A DNA stretch of 60,473 bases from Propionibacteriaceae bacterium (GCA_009779115.1 WREX01000002.1:1-60473); one strand, 5' to 3'; shown: positions 26,199-34,581, counted from the stretch's first letter. Made by a program: numbers and translations. Notes: generated from the letters alone by a model not told the origin.

Positions 26199-26866
26199 CC
26201 GCTGAAGATCGTACTGTCGAAAACGTCGACCGCCCGCCGCTGGATTCGCGCGAACTCGCTGCCCGGGTGGCCCGCGACGTGGCGCCGGGATCCTATGTCA
26301 ACCTGGGCATCGGATTGCCGACCAAGGTGGCTGATTTCCTGGACGAGGACGCGGGGGTGACCTTGCACACCGAGAACGGAATGCTGGGCATGGGTCCCTA
26401 CGCGCAGGGTGATCAGATCGACCCGGAGTTGATCAATGCCGGGAAGATCCCGGTGACCGAACTGCTGGGCGCGTCGTACTTCCACCATGCCGATGCCTTC
26501 GCCATGATGCGTGGCGGCCATATCGATCTGTGTGTCATGGGCGCCTACCAGGTCACTGCGGGCGGGGACCTGGCCAACTGGTCGACCGGTCAACCCGACG
26601 CGATTCCCGCTGTCGGGGGGGCGATGGATCTGGCTGTCGGGGCGAAAGCGATCTTCGTGATGATGGACCTGTTCACCAAGGACGGCCAGGCCAAGCTCGT
26701 GCCGTCGTGCACCTATCCGCTGACCGGCGTCGCCTGCGTGGACCGGATCTATTCCGACCTGGCCGTCATCGACCTTGACAATGGTCGTGCTGTGGTGTGG
26801 GAGACCTACGGAATCAGCGTTGACGAGCTGCGCTCCCGCCTAGATGTGCCCTTGTCAGTACGCTGA
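26195..26866 (+). CDS. 3-oxoacid CoA-transferase subunit B
   Basis: 223 aa, overlapping subunit A as ATGA. The catalytic Glu is in HTENGMLGMGP (near 65); VNLGIGLPTKVADF and GGHIDLCVMGAYQV are further subunit-B signatures. Completes a thiolase/CoA-transferase module typical of the last steps of beta-ketoadipate-like catabolism. A 22-bp piece spanning its final codons and stop is tandemly duplicated just downstream. Confidence 0.88.
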   Translation: MTAEDRTVENVDRPPLDSRELAARVARDVAPGSYVNLGIGLPTKVADFLDEDAGVTLHTENGMLGMGPYAQGDQIDPELINAGKIPVTELLGASYFHHADAFAMMRGGHIDLCVMGAYQVTAGGDLANWSTGQPDAIPAVGGAMDLAVGAKAIFVMMDLFTKDGQAKLVPSCTYPLTGVACVDRIYSDLAVIDLDNGRAVVWETYGISVDELRSRLDVPLSVR

Positions 26867-26892
26867 ACCAGTGCCCTTGTCAGTACGCTGAA
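26846..26892. repeat. Tandem 22-bp duplication at the CoA-transferase 3' end
   Basis: GTGCCCTTGTCAGTACGCTG followed by AA occurs at 26846-26867 and again at 26871-26892. The first copy contains the stop codon of subunit B; the second is noncoding. Confidence 0.85.
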
Positions 26893-27149
26893 TCTGCGCC
26901 GGTGTTCGTGCTCGGAACCGGTGAACCGGCACAACACATCGTGCACGATTCGTCCCCCGCCTGACTATCCGTCAGCACCATCGCTGGGCTTCAGGGAAAG
27001 TAACGAGTACTTCCATTCCCCTCTGAAATCAGGATATAGTTTTCCGGGGCTCTTCGAGAGCGGCCCATGCTGAGTTGCAGGGGGCATGCTGAACGAGATC
27101 CTGACCCATCGAATGGGGCCACGACCACAACGAGTATGAGGAGTGACGA

Positions 27150-29195
27150 GTGAAGAAAACAATGAGGCGTTTGGTTCCTCTGATTGGGTTGTCGGTTGCC
27201 GCGCTGATCAGTGTCCCAACTGTCGGACATGCCGCCCCAGACGGGGTTGCGGACGGCGCTGGGACGCCTCAGGCCACGCAGTACGGTATGGGCGCACTCG
27301 TACCGATGGATCCGGCGAGCCAGTCCTACGCGAACGTCATGGCGGCGTTGCACGGTGAAGCTTACGCCTACGTGCGCTACACGGATTTCGCCTGGCTGGC
27401 AACGCAAAACGGTCAAACGACGCTCGCGAGCACCTACACCGCAATTGCCTCGGTGGAGTTGAACAAGCATTTCGCGTCGGAGGCTCCGTTTGTGGACTTG
27501 GTCGGGACCACTGACGTGAATCTGCAGAATGCCGTGGCAGCTGAGACCAACGAAAATACAACGTTGTATCCGCAGTTCGCCGAGCAGGCGAAGGCTGCCG
27601 GAGACACGGCGGCGTACGACCTGTTCACGGATGTCACCGCCGACGAAGGCGTGCATGCGGCGAATTTTACGGCTGCGCTGGCGGTGTTGAACGGGGATCC
27701 GACGGCCACGATGCCGGCCAATCCTGTCGCGGACACGGTGGACCCGAAGGTGGGTCCGGCTGGTGTGAAGAGCCAGCAGACCTTGGACAATCTGTTGACG
27801 GCAGCCCAGGGCGAGGCGCTCGCGTACGTGAAGTACATGGACTTCGCCACGGAGGCGACCCAGGCCGGATATCCGCAGATCGCGAGTCTGCTGGAGGCCA
27901 CCGCCTCGGTGGAGCGCTACGAGCATTTCCGCGAGTTCACCAATCTGATGGGTTTGTGGGGCGATGACCTGACAAATCTGACGAACACGATCACCGCCGA
28001 GATCTACGAGTCGGTGACGAAGGATCCGGGTTACGCCGCGACGGCGACGACCGAGGGCTACATGACACTGGCGAACGTGTTCACCAGCAATGGAGCCGAC
28101 GAGGGCAATCACGCTGTCGCGTACAGTGCTGCTCTGGCGAAGCTGAATCCTCCCAAGGTCACGCCGGTGGATTCGGCCAGTACGTCCTATGCGAACGTGA
28201 TGACCGCCCTGCATGGCGAGGCGATGGCCTATGCCAAGTACTCAGACTTCGCGGTCCTGGCGACGGCGAATGGCCATCCCGATGTGGCGAGCCAGTTCAC
28301 CAAGACTGCTGCGGTGGAGTTGAATGAACACTTCGCCGAGGAAGCCCCCTATGTGGGGTTGGTGGGAACCACATCCCAGAACTTGGCGGATGCCCTGGCT
28401 GGCGAGACGAACGAGAACACGACCCTCTACCCCGGGTTCGCCGATCAGGCGAAGGCTGCCGGTGACATGGCGGCGTACAACCTGTTCATGGATATCGCTG
28501 GTGACGAGGGTGTGCACGCCAACAACTACCGAGATGCCTTGTCCGTACTGGCCGGAGACCAGACGGTCACGATGCCGGCCAATCCTGTTCCAGATCCCGT
28601 GGACCCCATCCCGGGCCCGGCTGGTGTGAAGAGTCAGCAGACCTTGGACAATCTGATGACAGCGGCTGAGGGCGAGGCCTTCGCCTACGCGAAGTACATG
28701 GCGTTCGCCGATGAGGCGACCCAGGCCGGCTACCCCGAGATCGCCAGCCTGTTCCAGGCGACCGCGTCCGTTGAGCGCTACGAGCATTTCCGCGAGTTCA
28801 CGAACCTGATGGGCCTGTGGGGCGACGATCCCGCCAATCTGACGAACGCGATCAACGGTGAGACATACGAGACAACGACCATGTATCCAGGTTTCGCCGC
28901 CACGGCGCAGACCGAGGGCTACACCGCGTTGTCGAGCCGCCTGACCGAAATCGCCGGTGACGAGGCCAACCACGCCGCCGGATTCCAGTCCGCGCTGACA
29001 ACACTGCAAGCCTCTGCGGCAAACGCTCAAGCCCCAGCGACGACCAAGACCCCGGCGACCTCCAGCAAGTCCGCCCCCACCGGCGGCACACTCGCCACCA
29101 CCGGGACCACAGCCCTGCCGATCCTGCTCATCCTGATGGGTGCAGCAGTGGGCGCCACCTTCTGGCGGACCAAGCGACAGGGGTCACGTTCCTAA
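27150..29195 (+). CDS. Wall-anchored protein with four tandem rubrerythrin-like domains
   Basis: 681 aa, GTG start after a GAGGAG site. Signal peptide about 1-29 (ends VGHAAP). Four ferritin-like units lie at roughly 55-205, 212-345, 352-505 and 515-645. Each has carboxylate/His ligand motifs, for example HGEAYAYVRY, ELNKHF, ETNENTTLYP and DEGVHAANF in unit 1, and ERYEHFREF in units 2 and 4. Units 1/3 and 2/4 are most alike, so a two-domain block was duplicated. The tail has a Thr/Pro linker, LATTG near 648, a hydrophobic segment and a basic end, fitting a class E-like (LAXTG) sortase substrate. Probably a surface diiron peroxidase or oxygen/iron protection protein; activity inferred. Confidence 0.85.
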   Translation: MKKTMRRLVPLIGLSVAALISVPTVGHAAPDGVADGAGTPQATQYGMGALVPMDPASQSYANVMAALHGEAYAYVRYTDFAWLATQNGQTTLASTYTAIASVELNKHFASEAPFVDLVGTTDVNLQNAVAAETNENTTLYPQFAEQAKAAGDTAAYDLFTDVTADEGVHAANFTAALAVLNGDPTATMPANPVADTVDPKVGPAGVKSQQTLDNLLTAAQGEALAYVKYMDFATEATQAGYPQIASLLEATASVERYEHFREFTNLMGLWGDDLTNLTNTITAEIYESVTKDPGYAATATTEGYMTLANVFTSNGADEGNHAVAYSAALAKLNPPKVTPVDSASTSYANVMTALHGEAMAYAKYSDFAVLATANGHPDVASQFTKTAAVELNEHFAEEAPYVGLVGTTSQNLADALAGETNENTTLYPGFADQAKAAGDMAAYNLFMDIAGDEGVHANNYRDALSVLAGDQTVTMPANPVPDPVDPIPGPAGVKSQQTLDNLMTAAEGEAFAYAKYMAFADEATQAGYPEIASLFQATASVERYEHFREFTNLMGLWGDDPANLTNAINGETYETTTMYPGFAATAQTEGYTALSSRLTEIAGDEANHAAGFQSALTTLQASAANAQAPATTKTPATSSKSAPTGGTLATTGTTALPILLILMGAAVGATFWRTKRQGSRS

Positions 29196-29212
29196 ACTGA
29201 TTTCCCCCTCGC

Positions 29213-29248
29213 GTGGGCGGGCCTGGCCATCGAGCCGGTCCCGCCCAC
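29213..29248 (+). terminator. Terminator hairpin
   Basis: GTGGGCGGG pairs perfectly with CCCGCCCAC, 18 bp after the ferritin-like gene. No U-tract, as usual in high-GC actinobacteria. Confidence 0.7.
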
Positions 29249-29264
29249 CGTCACGTCCGGGCCC

Positions 29265-29663
29265 TCAGACCAGCAACTGAGCTGTGACGCCTGTGGCGGT
29301 GAGTGCCTTCACCGCTTTGACATCGAAGGACACGAAGACCTCCCCGCCCAGCCAGGCGCCCTGGTGGGCAATGACCCCGTCAGCGAAGTCTCCTCCCGCC
29401 TCCAGGCAGACCAGTCCCGCGTTGACCGCAGCCTGGTCCACACTCACCTTCTCCGTCTGGCAGAGGGTACGGATAGTGTCCGCGACGTCGGCCCGGCTGA
29501 CTGCGTACGACCGGCGCAACACCCATACCAACTCGGTTAATACTGGCAAACACACAACGATAGCATCCGCCTTATCGAGCAGTGCGGCGGCGAGGCGCGC
29601 CTGGTCGGGGTCGTCCGCCACGATCGTCCGCAACAGTACGTTCGTGTCAACAGTGACTCTCAT
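29265..29663 (-). CDS. PIN-domain ribonuclease toxin (VapC family)
   Basis: 132 aa. The PIN acidic residues are visible: first Asp in VTVDTNVLLRTI (residue 5), Glu in LTELVWVLRR (about 43) and GGDFADGVI (about 92-96). Predicted Mg2+-dependent RNase, inhibited by the upstream-encoded antitoxin. Its start overlaps the antitoxin stop by 4 bp. Confidence 0.88.
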   Translation of the reverse strand: MRVTVDTNVLLRTIVADDPDQARLAAALLDKADAIVVCLPVLTELVWVLRRSYAVSRADVADTIRTLCQTEKVSVDQAAVNAGLVCLEAGGDFADGVIAHQGAWLGGEVFVSFDVKAVKALTATGVTAQLLV

Positions 29664-29926
29664 CTGGCACCCATGCCCGCGTCGGTGGCAGCTTGCGCGA
29701 TCGCATCCTCAATCTGCTCGATCGTCAGCGATGCGCCATTCGTCTTTCCGGCGAGCAGCCCGGTCAACTGGCTGACAGGCCGACGGGGCTGCACGGCCGA
29801 CAAGTGCGCCGTACCATCGGGCAGGAGATCGACTGCGATCTTGTCACCAGGGTGGATACCCAGATGACTGAGCACCTCCCGCTTGAATGTCACCTGACCC
29901 CGTGATGTCACAGACAGGACAGTCAT
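29660..29926 (-). CDS. AbrB/SpoVT-type antitoxin
   Basis: 88 aa from ATG 29926, 8 nt after AGGAGG; a GTG nine bases earlier is too close to that site. The swapped-hairpin AbrB domain is at the N-terminus (MTVLSVTSRGQVTFKREVLSHLGIHPGDKI..), with a C-terminal tail that would bind the VapC toxin. It probably autoregulates the pair. Confidence 0.85.
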   Translation of the reverse strand: MTVLSVTSRGQVTFKREVLSHLGIHPGDKIAVDLLPDGTAHLSAVQPRRPVSQLTGLLAGKTNGASLTIEQIEDAIAQAATDAGMGAR

Positions 29927-30062
29927 GAAGGGCACCTCCTCATCGCTAAATAATGCATTTTTCCATTATGTCATGAATCGATCCTGGACACGACCGATGA
30001 TCGGACCCATACCACAGGCGATCATGAGAAGGAGTCTTGACTATTCGCAGTAACATACGCAT

Positions 30063-30476
30063 GTGGCCGCAATTTTTAATGATCCGGCTGTTGAACCGAC
30101 GAACACCCTGATTGCACACGCGCTCGGTCCGGCTCGGCAACCGTGGGAGGAGATCCTCGACGCCCTGAGGGTCGCTGGCGCCATGCCCGAGTGGCGTTAC
30201 CACCGCGACGGCGGATGGAAGATCAAAGCCGCCAAGAACGGCAAGACGATCGCGTTGCTCCAGGTGGGGCGCGGATTCTCCCGGGTCACGTGCTGGTTTG
30301 CAGTGCGCCACCAGCGGGCTCTGGCCATCGACCCCGAACTGTCGCATGAGTTGCGCGACTCCATCATCAGACAGACACCGACCGGGGAAGTCTTCCCTGT
30401 CACAGTCCAGGTCCGTACTCACCGGGACGCATCAGACGCCCTGTCAATCATTCTTTGTAAATTACGCTTGAAATAA
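30063..30476 (+). CDS. DUF3788-like hypothetical protein
   Basis: 137 aa, from a GTG at 30063 without a strong ribosome binding site. The pattern WEEILDALRVAG.MPEWRYHRDGGWKIKAAKNGKTIALL then F.RVTCWFAV resembles DUF3788 proteins (small cytoplasmic proteins of unknown role). No signal peptide. Resemblance judged by eye. Confidence 0.6.
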   Translation: MAAIFNDPAVEPTNTLIAHALGPARQPWEEILDALRVAGAMPEWRYHRDGGWKIKAAKNGKTIALLQVGRGFSRVTCWFAVRHQRALAIDPELSHELRDSIIRQTPTGEVFPVTVQVRTHRDASDALSIILCKLRLK

Positions 30477-30836
30477 TCCCGGCGCCGGTTTTATTTTGGT
30501 TTCACCAAGACCTTGGTTTTGCCCAATCCCCATGGCATCATTGAGGCGAGGGTTAGATATCCATGAGGGGAAGCATGGGTAACGAGGGGTTAGTGACTAC
30601 GGAGACTGGGAGTACCCCCACATGGCTTGTTGTGGAAAACCGCCGACCCTGGCGACGCCTTTTCTGGCGCCGGGCCGAGCGATGACTTCACCATCGGGTT
30701 CCCGCGCTCGCCAGCGCCTCGCAATCCGAGCCCAGTGGCGTGGTTTCAGACAATCCACCCACCCTGGAACGATCATCGCCTGTACGACAACAGACGTCGC
30801 GCGTGTGTTCCGACAATCTACTGACGAGGTGCGCCC
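30477..30836 (+). other. Intergenic region with overlapping micro-ORFs
   Basis: No established gene. A 36-codon frame starts at ATG 30575 after GAGGGGAAGC (MGNEGLVTTETG..) and ends at 30685. Its stop overlaps ATG 30682 of a 52-codon frame ending at 30840, whose stop overlaps ATG 30837 of the next gene. A competing frame (30627-30824, TTG start) has higher GC at third positions. Leader-peptide coupling is possible, but so is noncoding DNA or gene decay. Confidence 0.35.
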
Positions 30837-31514
30837 ATGAGCGAACCACGTCGCGCCATCACCGATCGCCCCCGCAAGACCAGACGCCGCGCAGCTATCC
30901 TGGTGGTCCTGCTGTCTGTTGCGGTGCTCGTGTCGTCAGCCCTGGTCTATGCCCTGTGGCAAGCCATTGCGCCGGTCGATGAGGAAATCACCGCGGGGAA
31001 TTTCGGCCTCGACCTGGGAACGCTGACCTGGAGTGTCCCCGAACAGAACCGCCATGGCCAGTTCACCATCGACCTGCCGGACCTGCTCCTGGCCCCTGGC
31101 CAGACTCTCGAACTTCACCAGGAAGTCAAGGGGTCCTTCGACGGGGCGAACCTGGCCGTGGCCTTCTCGGTGAACTTCCCGGACTTTCCCGATGCTGAGG
31201 GAACCTGGTATCTCGCCTCGCCAGACGGGTCGACGGTGGTCGCGCCTGCCTCAGGCGTGCCAGTGCCCCTGGACCATCGACTCGTGCTTCCCCATGACCT
31301 GCTCACCGGCACCCAGACATGGATCGTTGTGGTGGCCGTGAAGCCGATCGCTTCCGACAGCACTTTCCCGTGGGTCGACCCCACCAACACCACCGCCTTC
31401 CAGGGCGGCACCGTTGACATGGGGGCCCTCACAGTGAAAGCCAACCAAGTACGCTGCGGTGTCGGCTTCACGACTGCATGCCCAGAAGATTTCGTGGAGG
31501 GGCCAGATGAATAA
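30837..31514 (+). CDS. Divergent alternate-signal-peptide (TasA-like) protein
   Basis: 225 aa. A basic n-region (MSEPRRAITDRPRKTRRRAA) is followed by a membrane segment ending LVYALWQ, the YALW cleavage-zone motif shared with the paralogs downstream. AGNFGLDLG then corresponds to their AGDL strand. The remainder is a beta-rich secreted domain with one Cys pair at the C-terminus (RCGVGFTTACPED), unlike the main paralogs. First gene of a two-gene unit, overlapping the next by 8 bp. Possibly a minor or initiating subunit. Confidence 0.65.
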   Translation: MSEPRRAITDRPRKTRRRAAILVVLLSVAVLVSSALVYALWQAIAPVDEEITAGNFGLDLGTLTWSVPEQNRHGQFTIDLPDLLLAPGQTLELHQEVKGSFDGANLAVAFSVNFPDFPDAEGTWYLASPDGSTVVAPASGVPVPLDHRLVLPHDLLTGTQTWIVVVAVKPIASDSTFPWVDPTNTTAFQGGTVDMGALTVKANQVRCGVGFTTACPEDFVEGPDE

Positions 31515-32331
31515 GAAGCGACAAGAATTCTTCAATCCTGGCTTGCCTGCCCGGGCTCGTCGGGTGGCATCCTGCGAGTACACGCGCCACAGCGCCATGA
31601 GGGTGTCCGGTGGAATCGTTTCCATGGTCCTCCTGATCAGCATCCTGACCGGATTCGGCGGCGCCATCGCGTACGCCCTGTGGAATGCCGACGCAAGCAC
31701 GCGTGATCTGCAATTTCAGGAAGCTGTGCTCGGATTCGCGGTCACCAAGGGGGATTCCAGCAAGAACGGCTCGACTGAGATCGCAGGCCACGCGAACCGC
31801 TCTCTCACTGCCGGATTCAGCGTGGGCCCTCAGGAGGCGGAGGCTCTGATGAGTGGCGGGGAATCAGACAACGGGACTTATTCGGTTGCCGTGCCTTTCA
31901 TTGTCACCATGATGACCTCAGCGGGGTACAGCATGGACTACACCATCACCTTGGATGACGACCTCGACCCGGACTCGGTCCTCGGCATGGGCGGGCGGCT
32001 GCCAGTCTTCTTCCAAGTCGACAGTGCCGCCGCCTGCACAGTGGACGCCGAGATCAAGGACCCCACCCCCTTGGACAAGCCGGTCTCAGGAGTCACCAGC
32101 TCAGACAAGATGGTCACCACTGACATCGACTATTGGTGCATGGTCATGACCGTCGAACCCGTCATGTACTCCAACGAAGCCTCAGCGGTCGGCCTGGACT
32201 ACAGCAACGGTGAGGTGAAGTCCACACCGACCTCCACCAGCACCTGGTCTGCGTTCGTCCTCCCCGACCCCGAACAGCAGCCCGACATCCGGGTGACCCT
32301 GGTCCCCACACCGACCGGGCCGACGACATGA
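31507..32331 (+). CDS. Divergent alternate-signal-peptide (TasA-like) protein
   Basis: 274 aa from ATG 31507, preceded by GGAGGGG. An unusually long cytoplasmic n-region of about 45 residues precedes the membrane segment and the motif AIAYALWNADAS. A beta-rich domain follows (DNGTYSVAVPFIVTMM, MDYTITLDDDLDP) with Cys in AAACTVDAEI and DYWCMVMTV that could form a disulfide. Translationally coupled to the preceding member. Ends in a Pro/Thr-rich tail. Lacks the LTQVR C-terminus of the main family. Confidence 0.65.
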   Translation: MNKKRQEFFNPGLPARARRVASCEYTRHSAMRVSGGIVSMVLLISILTGFGGAIAYALWNADASTRDLQFQEAVLGFAVTKGDSSKNGSTEIAGHANRSLTAGFSVGPQEAEALMSGGESDNGTYSVAVPFIVTMMTSAGYSMDYTITLDDDLDPDSVLGMGGRLPVFFQVDSAAACTVDAEIKDPTPLDKPVSGVTSSDKMVTTDIDYWCMVMTVEPVMYSNEASAVGLDYSNGEVKSTPTSTSTWSAFVLPDPEQQPDIRVTLVPTPTGPTT

Positions 32332-32369
32332 TGGAGATAACAAGCGGGGGCTTCCCCGTCAGACAGACG

Positions 32370-32540
32370 CTTGAATACCTTAGGTATGGTGGAATCACAA
32401 GTTTTGGTGATGGCGAGGGGGCCAACACCGAAGACTGTTTCAGTGAGCATGACTTGAATCGGTGCATTCAACATTAGGTCTTAGCCCAGCCGCACAAGGG
32501 GGTGGATCCGGGCCCACGTCAATAAGGAGAACTAAAAGCA
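32370..32540 (+). promoter_or_regulatory. Conserved leader, copy L1
   Basis: CTTGAA (32370) and TAGGTATGGTGGAATCA form the promoter-like block. Hairpin I pairs GGTG (32406-32409) with CACC (32426-32429) around a GCGAGGGGG loop. Hairpin II is replaced by an unrelated TTGAATCGGTGCATTCAA hairpin. AGCCC (about 32493) and GGGCC (about 32510) can form hairpin III before the AAGGAGA site. Confidence 0.6.
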
Positions 32541-33365
32541 ATGAATACTCATAAGAAAAGAAATGCCATGATTGCAGGAGTTGTGGGCGCAGCCCTGCTT
32601 GTGGGCGGCTCCACGTATGCGTTGTGGTCACAGACCGCGGATCTGGGTAATACCGACATCCAGTCAGGCGACTTGGAACTGAGGATGCTCGACGACGCCG
32701 GAGAGCCTGGAATCCAGGTGTGGGACGTTTCTGTGGACGGTAAGGGTGGGGGCATAATCCGGGTGGACTTTGGGGGGACTATCGGGTGGCAGGGGTTGAG
32801 TGACTTCATGCTGTTCGGACGCGAAGTTTTTCCTCATGACCCCGTTAACCCCTGGAGGGCTGTTCCCCAAGACCATCTGCGGATCACGATCCCATTCGCG
32901 ATGACGCTGGATGGGTCAAACTTGGTTGCCAGGCTGGATGCCAACGTCGTGGCTGATCAGGCAGACAACCCCACTCTGGCATCGCATGTGACGACGACGA
33001 GATGGATGGTACAACGCGTCCTCGTCAATGAGTCCGGGGCCGGCAGCATGTGGCCCATTAGTGGGACCAATCTTGTGACGACGGACACTGGATTGAAGGA
33101 CGACTACGATCAAGAAATCTATAAATATCTTGGTGTGAACGCTTACTTTGTCACCACTCAATATTCTGATGTGAATGTGCCTGTCGATGCGTCTCAGCCC
33201 CTTGACCCTGGGGTTGAGACGTACTTTCTTCTCACCGTCGACGTGACCTTCGATGACGTTTCCGAGGATCAGGCCACCAATGCATTCCTCGACTTTATGC
33301 AAGCACTGAATCTGAGCCTGACCCAGGTCCGTGGCGATAGCCTGGCTGCTGCCGCCACTGGCTAG
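32541..33365 (+). CDS. TasA-like alternate-signal-peptide paralog 1 (type C)
   Basis: 274 aa. The alternate signal peptide MNTHKKRNAMIAG..GGSTYALWSQTA is followed by strand DLGNTDIQSGDLEL. The core has VWDVSVD (near 55), AVPQDHLRITIPFAMTLDGSNLVARLDAN (near 112-140, written here as family centre) and YFVTTQYSDVNVP, the type C signature. Ends LNLSLTQVRGDSLAAAATG, with an extra eight residues past the family end. Expected to be cut by the SipW-type peptidase at 45636 and to act as a secreted fibre or surface subunit; by homology to TasA/camelysin organisation only. Confidence 0.75.
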   Translation: MNTHKKRNAMIAGVVGAALLVGGSTYALWSQTADLGNTDIQSGDLELRMLDDAGEPGIQVWDVSVDGKGGGIIRVDFGGTIGWQGLSDFMLFGREVFPHDPVNPWRAVPQDHLRITIPFAMTLDGSNLVARLDANVVADQADNPTLASHVTTTRWMVQRVLVNESGAGSMWPISGTNLVTTDTGLKDDYDQEIYKYLGVNAYFVTTQYSDVNVPVDASQPLDPGVETYFLLTVDVTFDDVSEDQATNAFLDFMQALNLSLTQVRGDSLAAAATG

Positions 33366-33630
33366 ACACCATCCATCACCTTGCTCGTGCGTCACCCTGA
33401 GCTGGGTGGACGGGAGTTGGTCGCACGGTTGGGGGAGTGTTGTGCCGATGCGGAGACTGGATGAGGGTGGCCTTCGGGCTGGGCGGATTCCGCTATATGT
33501 TCCGACATGATGGCGCGTTGGTGTTGGATGTCGGGAATCATGGTAGTTCCGCCGGGAACCCCCGCCAATGCTGCACACGACAGCGGAGAATACATTTTCG
33601 ACAAACCGGGAAATTCACGACGGAAAGACG

Positions 33631-33771
33631 CTTGAATGCCCTAGGTATAGTGGAATCAACGGTTTAGGTGATGGCGAGGGGGTTGTCACCGAAAAAGGGT
33701 TCGCACCTGCGAGCCCAGGTCTTGGCCCAACCGCACGGGGGTAGAACCGGGCTCATGTCAACAAGGAGAAA
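33631..33771 (+). promoter_or_regulatory. Conserved leader, copy L2 (best-formed)
   Basis: CTTGAATGCCCTAGGTATAG at 33631-33650 continues TGGAATCAA. Hairpin I: GGTGA (33667-33671) with TCACC (33686-33690). Hairpin II: GGGTTCGC (33697-33704), loop ACCT, GCGAGCCC (33709-33716). Hairpin III: GGCCC (33724-33728) with GGGCT (33749-33753), just before AAGGAGA. The rest of 33366-33630 shows nothing recognisable. Confidence 0.7.
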
Positions 33772-33777
33772 ATGACA

Positions 33778-34512
33778 ATGAACACACATAAGAAGAGAAA
33801 TGCGGTGATCGCGGCAGTTGCGGGCGCAGCCCTGCTGCTGGGCGGGTCAACCTATGCCCTGTGGTCAGCGACTGCTGACTTGAGCGGGACTACTATCCAG
33901 GCCGGTGACTTGGCGCTGACGGTCGACGGCACGACGATCAAGGTGTGGGATGTTTCGCCCGACCTCGTCAGCCTTCCGGACACGTTGACGGTGCCGTACA
34001 CCAATGCCAAGGGAGATCTTCAAGACAAGGGCCGGCTGGTGCTAGATGGTGCAACACCCATGGTCGCCGATTGGACAACAGTGCCAGGTGACCAGCTAGT
34101 TGCCCAGGTTCCTTTCACAGTCACGATGGTCGGCGATAACTTGGTTGCAAGGTTGGATGTCACGACTCTTGCCCCCGATTACACCGATTCTGCAGACCAA
34201 GGCCACACAATGGCTGACTATGTGACGATCACCTACGCACTATTTGACTCGGCCGGAACTCTCGTCACGGAGATTGACCCTGCTGGCGCGGCCGGGAATG
34301 CCATGACGTTCTACTACGCCACCAACCCCGATCTGACGACAACTGCCGACGACAATAGTGCGCTGGCTATTCCGTCTGGTGAGACAAACTTCACGCTCGC
34401 CGTGTTCGTGACATTCGATTCATCTTCGGAGGACCAGGGCAGAGATGGTACCCAGGACTCGATCACCCTGGCCAACTCGGTGAATTTGAGCCTGACCCAG
34501 GTTCGTAACTGA
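33778..34512 (+). CDS. TasA-like alternate-signal-peptide paralog 2 (type D)
   Basis: 244 aa from ATG 33778, nine bases from AAGGAG; ATG 33772 is only three bases away. After GGSTYALWSATADLSGTTIQ comes type D sequence: VWDVSPDLVSLPDTLTVPYT, a short LQDKGRLVLDG strand, then VADWTTVPGDQLVAQVPF and GDNLVARLDV. A charge-rich turn DQGRDGTQDS precedes the conserved last strand SVNLSLTQVRN. No Cys. Followed by a strong terminator, so it is a single-gene unit. Confidence 0.78.
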   Translation: MNTHKKRNAVIAAVAGAALLLGGSTYALWSATADLSGTTIQAGDLALTVDGTTIKVWDVSPDLVSLPDTLTVPYTNAKGDLQDKGRLVLDGATPMVADWTTVPGDQLVAQVPFTVTMVGDNLVARLDVTTLAPDYTDSADQGHTMADYVTITYALFDSAGTLVTEIDPAGAAGNAMTFYYATNPDLTTTADDNSALAIPSGETNFTLAVFVTFDSSSEDQGRDGTQDSITLANSVNLSLTQVRN

Positions 34513-34581
34513 CGGATGGCGAATGACAATGGCTCTGGCTCAACCAGTCAGTAGTCGTCCTTAGCTAGAGGTCTGATTCTC

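Noticed and set aside
26991..28214. Minus-strand 407-codon ORF across the ferritin-like gene
   Set aside because: The repetitive Arg/His/Gly-rich translation is the antisense of the duplicated ferritin domains; no start signal.
29946..30422. Minus-strand 158-codon ORF
   Set aside because: Opposite the DUF3788-like gene; amino-acid composition and lack of a start signal suggest a shadow frame.
33661..33760. Leader as a known c-di-GMP (GEMM) or cobalamin riboswitch
   Set aside because: GGTAGCG..GGGTT-like pieces recall GEMM, but the order of helices and the conserved core bases do not match. The cobalamin box is absent.
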